From the NCBI GenBank assembly GCA_963788055.1, contig CAWBFA010000003.1, positions 264,185 to 328,184 on the forward strand: a stretch of DNA of 64,000 nt, written 5' to 3'. Below, piece after piece: positions 22,806-31,904 of this stretch (positions are counted from its first letter, which is position 1; each line of letters begins with the position of its first letter). Source of the stretch: JACCTU01 sp963788055. GTDB taxonomy: Bacteria; Actinomycetota; Thermoleophilia; Gaiellales; Gaiellaceae. Both the position numbers and the translations under genes were made by a program. The notes under the pieces were generated by a model. That model made no database searches. It saw nothing but the letters and a program-made list of their open reading frames with translations, and was not told the origin of the DNA.

Positions 22806-25209
22806 GTGACGACCGACAGGTTGAATCGGGAGCGCCAGGCGGTGGCGACGGAGCGGTCGTGGCGCTTCGCCTTGCTCACCCCTGCCGAGACGGGGCGGAG
22901 GAACCGGCGCACGGTTGAGGGAGCGCTTCTGGGTGCGGCGGCGATCGTCGTGGGGCTGACGGCGGTCGTCGCGCGGTCTGCGCCTGGTCACGACGAAGAC
23001 GTCGGGCGGGCGTTGACGACGGTCCTCGGTTGGGCAGAAGCACTGTGGCGGGTCGCGTTCGTGGGACTGCTCGGGCTTGCGCTCGTGATCGTCGTCGGCG
23101 TGCTAGTGCGACGGCGTTGGGATCTCGCCCGCGACCTGCTCGTCGCGGTGTTGGTCCTCGGCGCGGCGGGTGCGATCCTGGGCCGCGTCGTCGAGTCCGA
23201 CTGGGTCCCGCTCGAGGGTCACCTGCTTTCGAGGTGGGGCTACCCCGAGCTTCGGCTCACAGCGGCGACCGCGGTCCTCGTCGTAGCCGGCCCTGAGCTC
23301 GTCCACTGGGCGCGTGTGCTCGCCGCCTGGCTCGTCCCGCTCGCAACGGTCAGTGCGGTCGTCCTCGGCGCTGCACTTCCGTCCGCGGCACTCGGTGCGC
23401 TGGCGCTCGGGCTTGGCGCCGGCGCGATCGTGCGACTCCTGTTCGGCTCGGCTGCCGGCGTGCCGCCGACCGAGCACGTGCGCGAGGCAATGGCCGCGCT
23501 CGGAGTCGAGGTGAGCGACCTGTCGCCGGTGACGCGTCAACACGTCGGTGTCCGCCGAGTACGTTGGCCACGACACCGAGGGTCGCAAACTGAACGTTCG
23601 CGTGCTCGGTCGCGACGCGCAGGACACGCAGCGACTGGCACGACGCTGGCGCCTCCTGGCGTACCGAGACCCACCCCGCAGCGCTCCCGTCGGCCGGCTC
23701 GAGCAGGTCGAGCACGAGGGCCTGGCCACGCTCATGGCCGCGCAGGCCGGCGTTCGCGTACCCGAGGTCGTGACCGCCGCGCTCGGCCCCGAGGGAGACG
23801 CGCTGGTCGTCACCCGCCGAGCCGGACGTCGACCCGCTCGAACTCTCGAGCCCCGATCAGGTGCGCGACGAGACGCTGGAGGATCTCTGGCGGCAGGTCG
23901 CCCGGCTTCACGCAGCGGGCATCTCCCACGGCCGCCTCAACCTGAGCAACGTGCTCGACACGGACGAAGGTCCGATGCTCGTCGACCTCTCGGCGGCGAC
24001 GCTCGGTGCCCCCCAGTCCGCCCTCGACATGGACGTCGCCGAGCTCCTGGTTGCGTGCTGTGTCCTCGTCGGCCCCGACCGGGCACTCCGCAAAGCGGTC
24101 GAGGCGGGCTGGTCCGACGCTGTCGGGCGCGTGCTGCCGTACGTGCAGCGCGCGGCGCTCACGCCGCATCTCCGAGACCTCGCCCGGACGCAGGAGGTGG
24201 GACTCAAGGAGCTTCGTGCTCAGGCCGCGGCCGCGACGGGCAGGGAGGTGCCCGAGACCGTCCCGCTACGCCGGGTCCGTCCGAAAGACGTCCTCACCAC
24301 GGTGGCAGTGGGCTTCGCCGCGTATCTGCTCATCACACAGCTCGCCGAGATCGGCGTTCGGGACGATCGCCGACGCGCTCCGCGACGCAAATGTGGCCTG
24401 GGTGATCGTCGGCCTCCTCCTCGCGCAACTCACGTTCGTGACGTCGGCGATCTCGCTCCGCGGGGCGGTGTTGACGCCGCTGCCGCTCCTGCCGTGCGTT
24501 GGGCTCGCGTCGGCGGTCAAGTTCATCAACCTGACCGTTCCGAGCTCGGCCGGGCGCATCGCGATCAGCGTGCGATTCCTGCAGAGGATGGGCGCCCCGC
24601 CCGGCGAGGCGATCGCCGCCGGTGCGGTCGACAAGGTGTCCGAGACGATCGTCGAGCTGGTGCTCGTGCTGGCGCCTGCTGCCCTTCGTCGACTTGGACA
24701 TCGACACGAGCGGGGTCGAGGAGCGCCGTGCCTTCAGGTCGTGTGGTCGGGGGGATCGTGCTCGCGCTGGTCGCCGATCGTCGTGCTCGTGCTGGCCGTG
24801 CCCTCGGTGCGAGAGAAGGTCGTCCCCTCCGATGCGCGGCGGGTTGTCGAGTCTCTGGGCCGTTGCGAAGGACCGAGGCAAGCGCATCGAGCTCTTCGGA
24901 GGCAACCTCGGGACGGAGGTGCTCTTCGCGCTCGCACTCGGGGCCGTATGTCACGCCTATGGCGTAAATCTGCTGCTGATCGAGCTGCTGGTGATCAACA
25001 TGGCGGCCAGCGCGCTCTCGAGCCTCATACCGGTCCCGGGCGGGGTCGGAGCCGCGGAAGCCGGCCTGACGGCCGGCCTCGTCGCTGTGGGCGTCGACGA
25101 ATCGACCGCCTTCGCGATCGCGTTCACCCATCGTCTTTGCACGAACTATCTGCCGCCGATCTGGGGCTACTTCTCACTCGCGCGGCTCGAGCGGAAGGGC
25201 TACGTCTGA
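22806..25209 (+). CDS. Kinase-like plus lysylphosphatidylglycerol-synthase-like (UPF0104) membrane protein, multiply frameshifted
   Basis: The pieces, in order, reconstruct one protein of about 800 residues: six or seven N-terminal transmembrane helices (22.9-23.45 kb); a phosphotransferase/kinase-like domain (VSAEYVGHDTEGRKLNVRV, LARRWRLLAYR, HAAGISHGRLNLSNVL with its D-type loop LVDLSAAT, 23.55-24.0 kb); and a UPF0104/LPG-synthase transmembrane domain (FINLTVPSSAGRIAISVRF, SLIPVPGGVGAAEAGLTAGL, 24.3-25.2 kb). The reading frame changes at about 23.55, 23.82, 24.36, 24.68, 24.73, 24.78 and 24.86 kb. All parts are well conserved, so assembly errors are likelier than decay. It probably moves or modifies lipids. 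GTG 22806 is the proposed start. Confidence 0.78.
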
Positions 25210-25507
25210 CATGTGCGCGGTGAGTCGTGCAATCGACGCCGAGGTGCAGCGCACGAAGCGCTGCCCGCACCGACGGGGGGATCCCGTGGCGCGGGCACCT
25301 GGGGGAGGGTGGGCGGAAGAGAATCGGGGGAGAGAGACTTCCGCCGCTTGCGGCCGCTGCGTACGACCACTGTTGTTTGTCCCACAGCGAGGGCCGTTTG
25401 CCTCGGTTGTCCACATTCTGAGCGACGCCCCGGCCGCAAATTGCGGGTGCGGCGTTGCCCTGATCCACAATCGGCCGCCGGGTGTGGAGGGATCTGTGGA
25501 CGAAGTC
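25210..25507. other. Intergenic region
   Basis: Frames here have poor composition and no ribosome-binding sites. I see no gene or clear structure. Confidence 0.4.
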
Positions 25508-25768
25508 TCAGTGCGGCTGGAGGCGCGGCATTCCGACGGAGTTCAGCTCCGCCCACGCGCGCACGTACGCCGCGATCTCGATCTCGGGCCCGCGGATGGC
25601 ATCGGGCGTCATCGAGGCCGGAGCGTCCACCTCGAGCTCGGTGTGCGACGCCGTGGCCACCATGCAGCCGCAACGGCGCAGGAAGGCCGCGAGGTCGTCG
25701 CGAAGGTTTGCGTGCTCGAGTTCGATCAACATCGCCGCTAGAAGCGCGGACCGCCCGCGCTCACTCAT
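25508..25768 (-). CDS. Small conserved protein, paralogue of 54507-54713
   Basis: About 86 residues from ATG 25768, or 74 from ATG 25732. The pattern LxxDLxxFLRRCGCxVxxxxxxELEVxxP, then EIAAYVRAWAEL, is shared with the 68-residue product at 54507-54713 (FLESCGCAVTDV, LDLYLRVWEV). The conserved CGC and W suggest a small alpha/beta fold, perhaps a ligand-binding regulator. The function is unknown. The start is unclear because neither ATG has a Shine-Dalgarno site. Confidence 0.58.
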   Translation of the reverse strand: MSERGRSALLAAMLIELEHANLRDDLAAFLRRCGCMVATASHTELEVDAPASMTPDAIRGPEIEIAAYVRAWAELNSVGMPRLQPH

Positions 25769-25811
25769 CGAACAGCTTCGGGGGCGCCGTGGCGTCCCCC
25801 GTCCGAGGGAG

Positions 25812-26071
25812 TCAATGGAGCAAATCGATCGACGTTTCCGGCGGCTCCTCGAAGGTGGGGCGGGTGCCGTAGATGTGCTCGCACGCCTGCTCGAACAGTC
25901 GCGCCGCGGCGTCGGCCTGCGTGGCCCCGATCCGGTCAAGCGGATCGAGCCGCTGCCGTCGTCGTCTGCGTGGCGCTCGGCGAAGGCGACGAAGCGCGCT
26001 CCGTCCTCGTAGACGCCGACCCGCCAGCCGGTCGAACGGAGGAAGCGCGCCAGGTTCTCGCCGTCGCTCAT
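25812..26071 (-). CDS. Small hypothetical protein, frameshifted
   Basis: The start (MSDGENLARFLRSTGWRVGVYEDGARF, about 45 residues) and the end (RIGATQADAAARLFEQACEHI ... IDLLH) lie in different frames that join near 25.94 kb. Restored, it is about 86 residues long with no known family. It is next to the small conserved gene at 25508-25768 on the same strand. Confidence 0.48.
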
Positions 26072-26121
26072 GGCCAGAGCATCGGCCGCGCGCGCGGTTG
26101 ACTGCTCCCCCGGCCTGTGGT

Positions 26122-26388
26122 TCAGCGCAGTGCTTCACCACGCTCGTCGACAGCCGCAACCTCCCAGCTGCCGTCGACGAGTGTCTTCAGGAACCGCTGG
26201 ACGGTGGGGCCGTTCACGCCGTTCGCGATCTCGGTCGCGTAGAGCCGGCAGCCGTCGCCGAGCGCCTCGAGGTCCTGGCCGTCGGGATCGGAGGCGGGCT
26301 GCCGCCCGTCCTGTACCGCCTGCGCAAGCTCCCAGTGCTGCTGCTGGGCGATCCGGACTGCGAGGTGTCGTGCGCCGTTGGTGTCCAT
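26122..26388 (-). CDS. Small hypothetical protein
   Basis: 88 residues, hydrophilic and helical (LAVRIAQQQHWELAQAVQDG, GPTVQRFLKTLVDG, SWEVAAVDE). Codon composition is coding-like. It starts just below the terminator of the large repeat protein, so it has its own transcript. No Shine-Dalgarno site is evident; a leaderless start is possible. Confidence 0.55.
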   Translation of the reverse strand: MDTNGARHLAVRIAQQQHWELAQAVQDGRQPASDPDGQDLEALGDGCRLYATEIANGVNGPTVQRFLKTLVDGSWEVAAVDERGEALR

Positions 26389-26399
26389 TGGGAAAGTCT

Positions 26400-26427
26400 G
26401 AGGGGAGCGCCTGACGGCGCTCCCCTC
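26400..26427 (-). terminator. Hairpin terminator after the repeat-rich secreted protein
   Basis: A perfect 12-bp stem (26400-26411 with 26416-26427, GAGGGGAGCGCC pairing with GGCGCTCCCCTC) and a TGAC loop. It lies 26 bp beyond the stop codon at 26454. Confidence 0.75.
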
Positions 26428-26453
26428 TCGTATCGATCGAGTTCATCGACGTC

Positions 26454-29355
26454 TTACTTGACGGGCTGCAACACCGCCCAGTTCGCCACCGTCGCCTTCA
26501 CCGGTCCGACGTAGACGTCGACGCGGTACAGGTTGTTCACGACGAGTCCCAGGTCCTTGCTGTCGAGGTTGTAGATCCAGAACGGGTCTCGCCCACCGGA
26601 ACTCATTGGTGCCGGCGCTCGACTCGCCTGCGTCCGCGTACTCCTCGATCGGATCGCCGGCTGCCGCGTGCCCGACGTCTTGCTGACCTTGATGGTCACA
26701 TTGGCCGCGGGATCGGTTACGGGAGCCTTGCCGCAGTCGTCGTAGAGCGTCGCTTTGACGGGAACGACACGGCCGTTCTTCATCTTGTTGACGATGAGCC
26801 CGCTTGGAGTCGAGTCGTCGAACGGCGGCAGGAAGTCGACGGTGTAGGTCTGGTTGATCGTGATTGCCGTTCGTGAGATCAGACCCCGTCTCGCCATCCT
26901 TGTCCGTGACGGTCACCGTCGCGTTGTACGAACCCGGCAGCGCATAGACGTGCGTGACGCTGAACGAGTTCAGGTTCGTGCGGCTGATCTCCGGTTCGGT
27001 ATTCCCGTCGCCCCAGTCGATGTTCACCGTCCAGGGGTTGTCGTTCACACCAGCGTCGTTTGGATCGATCGTGAGCGTTGCGGTCGTCTGGCAGTTGACC
27101 GATGCCGGAGAGAACCCGGCGACGACCGTGGGCGGCGACGTTGTTGACGGTGACGTTCGCGCTGTAGGTCGGTGCCCGCCGCCGTCCTTGTCGTAGACGC
27201 GGCCCTTCACGGTGAAGCTGCCATTGTCGGTGAAGGTGCAGCTGCGCCGAGTTCGTGGTGCCCGCTGCCGCGTAGTTCGCTCGCAAGCGAGCTGTCGCAG
27301 GCCGTCGCAGGCGAACGAGTAGTGCAGGCTCGCCGCGTCGACCGACGACACGTCAGTCGGGTTCGTCAGCGACAGACTGAGCTGCTGCTGCCCTCGTTGA
27401 TCGGCGATGACGCCGACGGCCATCCGCCGTCGGCGCGACGTTGTTGACGGTGACGGTCGCGCTGTAGGTGGTGCCGCCGCCGTCCTTGTCGTAGACGCGG
27501 CCCTTCACGGTGAAGCTGCCATTGTCGGTGAAGGTGCAGCTGCGCCGAGTTCGTGGTGCCGGCCGCCGCGTAGTTCGCCGCGAGCGAGCTGATCGAGGCC
27601 GTGCAGGCGAACGAGTAGTGCAGGCTCGCCGCGTCGACCGACGACACGTCAGTCGGGTTCGTCAGCGACAACGAGCTGCTGCTGCCTTCGTTGATCGGCG
27701 ACGACGCCGAGAGGCCATCCGCCGTCGGCGCGACGTTCTTGACGGTGACGGAGCCGGTGTACTCACGCTCGCCGCCGTCCTTGTCCTTGACCGTCGCTTT
27801 GACGGCGAGCGTGGCCGGACCATCAGTCGCGGTCGAGCAGCTGGTGCTGATGCTCGCCCCGTAGGCGCCGTAGCCGGCACCGCAGTCGAACTTGTACTGG
27901 AACCCGGCAGTCGTATCCGGGCCAGACGGATCCGTGACGCGGTGAGCGAGAGGTTGAAGCTCGAGCCCTCGTCCACGTCGGCCGGCGAGTTGAACGTCCC
28001 GCTCGGCGCGACGTTCTCGACCACGACGGTGGCGCTATACGTGGTGCCGCCGCCGTCCTTGTCGTAGACACGGCCCTTCACGGTGAAGCGTGGCCGTTGT
28101 CGGCGAAGGTGCAGCTGGCCGAGTTCGTGGTGCCCGCCGCCGCGTAGTTCGCCGCGAGCGAGCTGTCAAGCCGCCGTCGCAGGCGAACGAGTAGTGCAGG
28201 CTCGCCGCGTCTGGACCGGACGGATCACGTGACAGTCGGGTTCGTCAGCGACAACGAGCTGCTGCTCGAGCCCTCGTCGAGTCGGCGACGACGCCGAGAG
28301 GCCATCCGCCGTCGGCGCGACGTTGTTCACGGTCAGCGCGAACGTGGTACTCGTGGCTCCGCCGTTTCCATCGTTGGCCGTGATGGTCACCGTCTGGCTC
28401 TGAGCAGGACCGTCAGTCGTGGCGTACGACCACGACCATGTCCCGGCCGCGTTCGTGCCTGACTTCGTGACCGTGCCGACGGACGCCGAAAGCGTGACGG
28501 TGTCTCCTGCGTTCGCGTCGGACCACGTGCCGCTGTTGTTCGCCGTCTGGCCTTCGTTCACCGTGACAGACGCGTTCGTTGCTGCGATCGTCGGCGCGCT
28601 ATTGACCGGTGCCGCGTAAGTGGCCGTGAAGCGGCGAAGCCCACTGTTGGCCTCTCCTGCTGCACAGATCGAGCGCCCGGAATCGGACGTCGTGAAGGTC
28701 CCGCCCCCCGATCGTCGAGGTCCAATCGACGAATGACTGGCCTCCCGCAGACGCGGGCGCGGTCAGCTTGATGAACTGGCCCGCGACGGCGGTCACGTTC
28801 AGAGTCGTGGCGTGTTCCGTCGACACTCGTGATGTTGCCGCTGCCGCTTGTATCAGCGCCGGAGACTGCGGTTGTGCAGTTGACGTCGGAATACATCTGC
28901 CAAGAGACGCTCGTCAGCGTCGGGCCGACAAGCGCAGGTGCCTGTCAGGAACCGGAGATTGGAGTCGGTGAAGGTCGTCGTCGCGACAGCTGCCGGATGA
29001 ACCGGTTGCCGTGACGACGTACGTCGCGACGAAGCAATCCGGGAGGTTGAAGGAGTCGGTGATGCTCCCGGCTGCAGTAGCCGTCACGTCGACGTTGCGC
29101 TCCCAGGTCTTCCCTTCGTCGTCGTTGACGTTGATGTGCACGCTCTCGCCCGGCGGCCCAGTTGCCGCCGTTGAGCGTGACGTGCTCGCCGGCGACGTAG
29201 TCCGCCTTGTCGCTCGCGATCCACGGCGTGCTCGAGCCGCTCTCGTTGTTCATGCCCATCGCCGGCGTTGTGGCGCCGAGTGCGAACAGGACGAAGACGC
29301 CGAGCAGGACGCTCCAGCGCCTCCATGTCCCCTTCGAATTTGTGTGTGACGCCAC
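26454..29355 (-). CDS. Secreted PKD/Ig-like repeat protein with a C-terminal PxKF domain, multiply frameshifted
   Basis: GTG 29355 has GAGGAG eight bases upstream and starts a signal peptide (WRRWSVLLGVFVLFALGATT). The protein then has an extracellular part of about 950 residues: an N-terminal domain (SDKADYVAGEHVTLNGGNW), at least five repeats of about 95-100 residues ending in phrases such as VKGRVYDKDGG and VTDKDGE, and a C-terminal PxKF-type domain (GLIVNKMKNGRVVPVKATLYDDCG). It is probably a cell-surface or adhesive protein. The frame changes at least eight times, mostly within near-identical repeats. Assembly error is the simplest cause. Confidence 0.78.
27139..28370 (-). repeat. Tandem domain repeats of about 280-310 bp
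   Basis: Near-identical blocks start with GTTGTTGACGGTGACG-like sequence on the plus strand at about 27139, 27441, 27733, 28013 and 28322. The stretch CCGTCCTTGTCGTAGACG recurs in three of them. They encode the PKD/Ig-like repeats of the secreted protein. The spacing matches one domain per repeat. Confidence 0.75.
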
Positions 29356-29685
29356 TTTCAAGTCTCCTCTCGAATCGCCGCAGTAAAAGCCCGCCGAGGA
29401 CGACGCAACGTCGGGCGCTCGAGCGGCAGACCGGAGGCCACGCCGCACATGGCCTCGGGACTACCGCCGCTTGCGCCGCGACGCTGCTGCCGCTGCTCTT
29501 AGCGCGCCCCTTCCTCGATTGGCCTCTCCCTCGTTCCGACTTGCCGCATTGCCGCAGCTCCAGGTTGCCAGCGGCGCCTTCGCGCCGTTGGCTTAGCCAA
29601 GCACTGTGGGCCGGCTGATTGGCTGGCCATGCGGCTGAAACCGGCTAGCCGGAGGGATAGGCGCTGCTCGAGGCCCGCGGCCCGT
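29356..29685 (-). other. Long structured leader of the repeat-rich protein gene
   Basis: About 330 bp without a gene. On the minus strand it contains the hairpin GCCAACGGCGC-GAAG-GCGCCGCTGGC (11 bp, one mismatch) near 29556-29581 and further GC-rich inverted segments before the Shine-Dalgarno site at about 29363. It could hold a riboswitch or only promoter sequence. I do not recognise a known class. Confidence 0.3.
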
Positions 29686-29988
29686 CTAGCGGGCGTAAAG
29701 CCGGCGCTGGAGGTGCTCGAACAGGTAGAGCGTCGCGAGAAAGGTGTAGGTGATCGCCGGGAGGAGGATGCCGAGGAGCCCGACGAGCGCCTCGTCGTGC
29801 GACATGCCCCTACCGAGCAGCTGTGCCATGAGGATCGGCGCCGCGCTCAGCGCGGCGAGAGCGATCACGCAGTGGACGATCGCACCCCGCAGCGATCGCG
29901 GCCGCCGTTCGCCGAGCCGAACGTAGAGCCAGAGGGCGAGCAGGCTCCCACCAACGGTGACGAGCAGCACGGGGAGTTCGCGACCCAC
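29686..29988 (-). CDS. Small membrane protein
   Basis: 100 residues with three hydrophobic segments (LPVLLVTVGGSLLALWLYV, AIVHCVIALAALSAAPILM, LLGILLPAITYTFLATLYLF) and a basic end RRLYAR. GTG start. No family recognised. Its arrangement (GERRPRSLRGAIVHC) fits a three-helix inner-membrane protein. Confidence 0.65.
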   Translation of the reverse strand: MGRELPVLLVTVGGSLLALWLYVRLGERRPRSLRGAIVHCVIALAALSAAPILMAQLLGRGMSHDEALVGLLGILLPAITYTFLATLYLFEHLQRRLYAR

Positions 29989-30052
29989 GCCCTCGAGTCA
30001 AGCCCGTCCCGGAGGCCGGCGCACCGCCTGGGGGTTCAGGCTCGACTAGCCG

Positions 30053-30241
30053 CTAGCGGAGGATCCGCAGCGCCGTCTCGTGGTCGCAGCCGCGGCTGAT
30101 CAGCCGCAGCGCGAGGTGAAGATCGACATCGACCCGCATCGCGAGCTCGAGCGCCTCGCGCTCGCCGAAACCGGCCTTGCGCAGCGAGTCGAAGCGCCAG
30201 AGGACCTCGACGCGAGGCCTTTCGAGGGTCGCCGCCGCCAT
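30053..30241 (-). CDS. Small conserved hypothetical protein
   Basis: 62 residues. The pattern WRFDSLRKAGFGEREALELA, then DVDLHLALRLISRGCDHETALRIL, recurs in short actinobacterial proteins of unknown function and looks like two helix-turn-helix-like units. ATG start without a strong ribosome-binding site. It is divergent from the response regulator that follows. Confidence 0.55.
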   Translation of the reverse strand: MAAATLERPRVEVLWRFDSLRKAGFGEREALELAMRVDVDLHLALRLISRGCDHETALRILR

Positions 30242-30416
30242 GGACGTAGTACGGACAGGAAGCAGTCTCCACCTCGCCGCGAGAACGGCTTGTTCATGCC
30301 CTCCGATCGCACAGTTCGGACCACATCCCTCAAACGAGGGGATGCGGGAACGCGTGAATCGTTCAGGATGTGGGTACCTCGCGCCTCAGAAACAATGGGG
30401 CGGAGCCACTGCGGCG

Positions 30417-31076
30417 ATGGAAACCATTCGAGTTCTGATCGCGGACGATCACCCGCTGATGCTGCGGTCGTTGAGGCTCGTCCTCGACGGCTCGGATCAG
30501 GTGGAGGTCGTCGGCGAGGCCACGACGGGGACCCAGGTGCTTCCGCTCGTCGAGTCGACCCGTCCCCAGGTGGTGCTCCTCGATGTCCAGCTGCCCGAGC
30601 TCGACGGGTTCAGCTGTCTCGAGCGGATCGTGGCGTCCTTCCCGGAGGTGTCCGTCGTGATGGTCTCGGCGACCGACCATCCGCGGACGATCGACGAGGC
30701 GGAGAAGCGCGGGGCGAGCGGCTACATCGTGAAGACGGTGGCGCCGGAGGAGTTCGTCGAGGCGATCGTGTCCGCGGCTCAGGGGGAGGGGTTCGTCGCG
30801 ATCGGGCTCGCGGCGCACGGCGACTCGGATCTCACCGAACGCGAGCTGGCCGTCGTCGAGGCGGTGGCGCGCGGCCTCTCGAACAAGGAGATCGGCAAGG
30901 AGCTCTGGATCACCGAGCAGACCGTCAAGTTCCACCTCGGGAACATCTTCAGGAAGCTCGAGGTGGCGAACAGGACGGAGGCGGCCCGGGTCGTGTTCGA
31001 CCGGGGGCTCGGCCACACGGGCGGCCCCGCCGCCGACGGCTCGGCTCAGACCCCGCCGGCGCCCACGCGGCGCTGA
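30417..31076 (+). CDS. NarL/FixJ-family response regulator (first of two)
   Basis: A 219-residue protein. The receiver domain has acidic pair DD in LIADDHPLM, phospho-acceptor Asp in VVLLDVQLPELDG, and Lys in GYIVKTV. The C-terminal LuxR-type HTH (ELAVVEAVARGLSNKEIGKEL, then TEQTVKFHLGNIFRKL) binds DNA when phosphorylated. A Pro-rich tail follows. It is about half identical to the regulator at 31271, so the two are tandem paralogues. The likely kinase partner is at 33198-34454. Confidence 0.93.
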   Translation: METIRVLIADDHPLMLRSLRLVLDGSDQVEVVGEATTGTQVLPLVESTRPQVVLLDVQLPELDGFSCLERIVASFPEVSVVMVSATDHPRTIDEAEKRGASGYIVKTVAPEEFVEAIVSAAQGEGFVAIGLAAHGDSDLTERELAVVEAVARGLSNKEIGKELWITEQTVKFHLGNIFRKLEVANRTEAARVVFDRGLGHTGGPAADGSAQTPPAPTRR

Positions 31077-31140
31077 CGGTCGGCAACGCTACGGCGCGGC
31101 ACATCAAGTACCGCTTCCGGCAGCTTTTTCCTGCTCGAAA

Positions 31141-31176
31141 CTGACCTAACTGTACGAAAGTCTGGTTGTAGGTCAG
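31141..31176. promoter_or_regulatory. Inverted repeat between the two response-regulator genes
   Basis: CTGACCTA at 31141-31148 faces TAGGTCAG at 31169-31176 (8 bp, 20-nt spacer). It lies in the AT-richer 194-bp gap that should hold the promoter of the second regulator. It could be an operator or a weak terminator hairpin. Confidence 0.4.
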
Positions 31177-31270
31177 GCCGAATGGTTGTAAAAGACACAA
31201 AAGGTGGGCTAAGGGGAGCCGGGGAGGGCGATCCGGAGCGAGGGGCGGGTTACTTGCGGAGGGCTGCGGA

Positions 31271-31897
31271 ATGAAGATGAAGGTGCTGGTGGCGGACGAT
31301 CACCGCCTGATGCTCGAGGGGATCCGGGGCGCCCTCGAGTCGGTCGAGGACATCGAGGTCGTCGGGGAGGCGCACACGGGGAGTCAGGTGCTGCCGCTCG
31401 TGGGAAGGACGAATCCGGACATCGTCCTTCTCGACATCCGGATGCCGGACATGAACGGGCTCGCGTGTCTCGACGCGATCCGCCAGAAGTATCCGAAGGT
31501 CAAGGTCGTCGTTCTGTCCGCCTTCGGAGACCCCGACCACATCAACAGCGCGTTCAAGCGAGGCGCGACCGCGTACATCGTCAAGACGGTGAACCCGGTC
31601 GACCTGCCGTCCGCGCTACGCCAGGCGTTCGAGGCGACGGTGTTCCAGGGGGTGCACGTCTACAACGGCGGCGAGTCCGAGTCGGGCGACAAGATCGGCC
31701 TGACCGACCGTGAGCTCGCGATGCTGAAGGCGCTCGCCCGCGGGCTCTCGAACAGCGCGATCAGCCGGGAGTTCTGGGTCACCGAGCAGACGGTGAAGTT
31801 CCATCTGAGCAACATCTACCGGAAGCTCGGAGTCGCGAACCGCACCGAGGCGGCCCGGTTCGCGTTCGACCGCGGCATCTTCGAGAGCGTCGCGTAG
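31271..31897 (+). CDS. NarL/FixJ-family response regulator (second of two)
   Basis: A 208-residue receiver plus LuxR-type HTH protein. It has VLVADDHRLMLEG, phospho-acceptor Asp in IVLLDIRMPDMNG, Lys in AYIVKTVNP and the HTH ELAMLKALARGLSNSAISREF, then TEQTVKFHLSNIYRKL. It precedes moxR by 7 bp, so both are probably co-transcribed. With the first paralogue and the histidine kinase it may control the Tad pilus locus. Confidence 0.93.
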   Translation: MKMKVLVADDHRLMLEGIRGALESVEDIEVVGEAHTGSQVLPLVGRTNPDIVLLDIRMPDMNGLACLDAIRQKYPKVKVVVLSAFGDPDHINSAFKRGATAYIVKTVNPVDLPSALRQAFEATVFQGVHVYNGGESESGDKIGLTDRELAMLKALARGLSNSAISREFWVTEQTVKFHLSNIYRKLGVANRTEAARFAFDRGIFESVA

Positions 31898-31904
31898 CGC
31901 GTCG

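Noticed and set aside
26443..29448. CRISPR array in the repeated region
   Set aside because: Repeats are about 290 bp and code for protein domains; there are no short direct repeats with unique spacers.
29540..29600. c-di-GMP or cobalamin riboswitch ahead of the surface protein
   Set aside because: Hairpins are present, but the conserved core sequences of those classes are absent.
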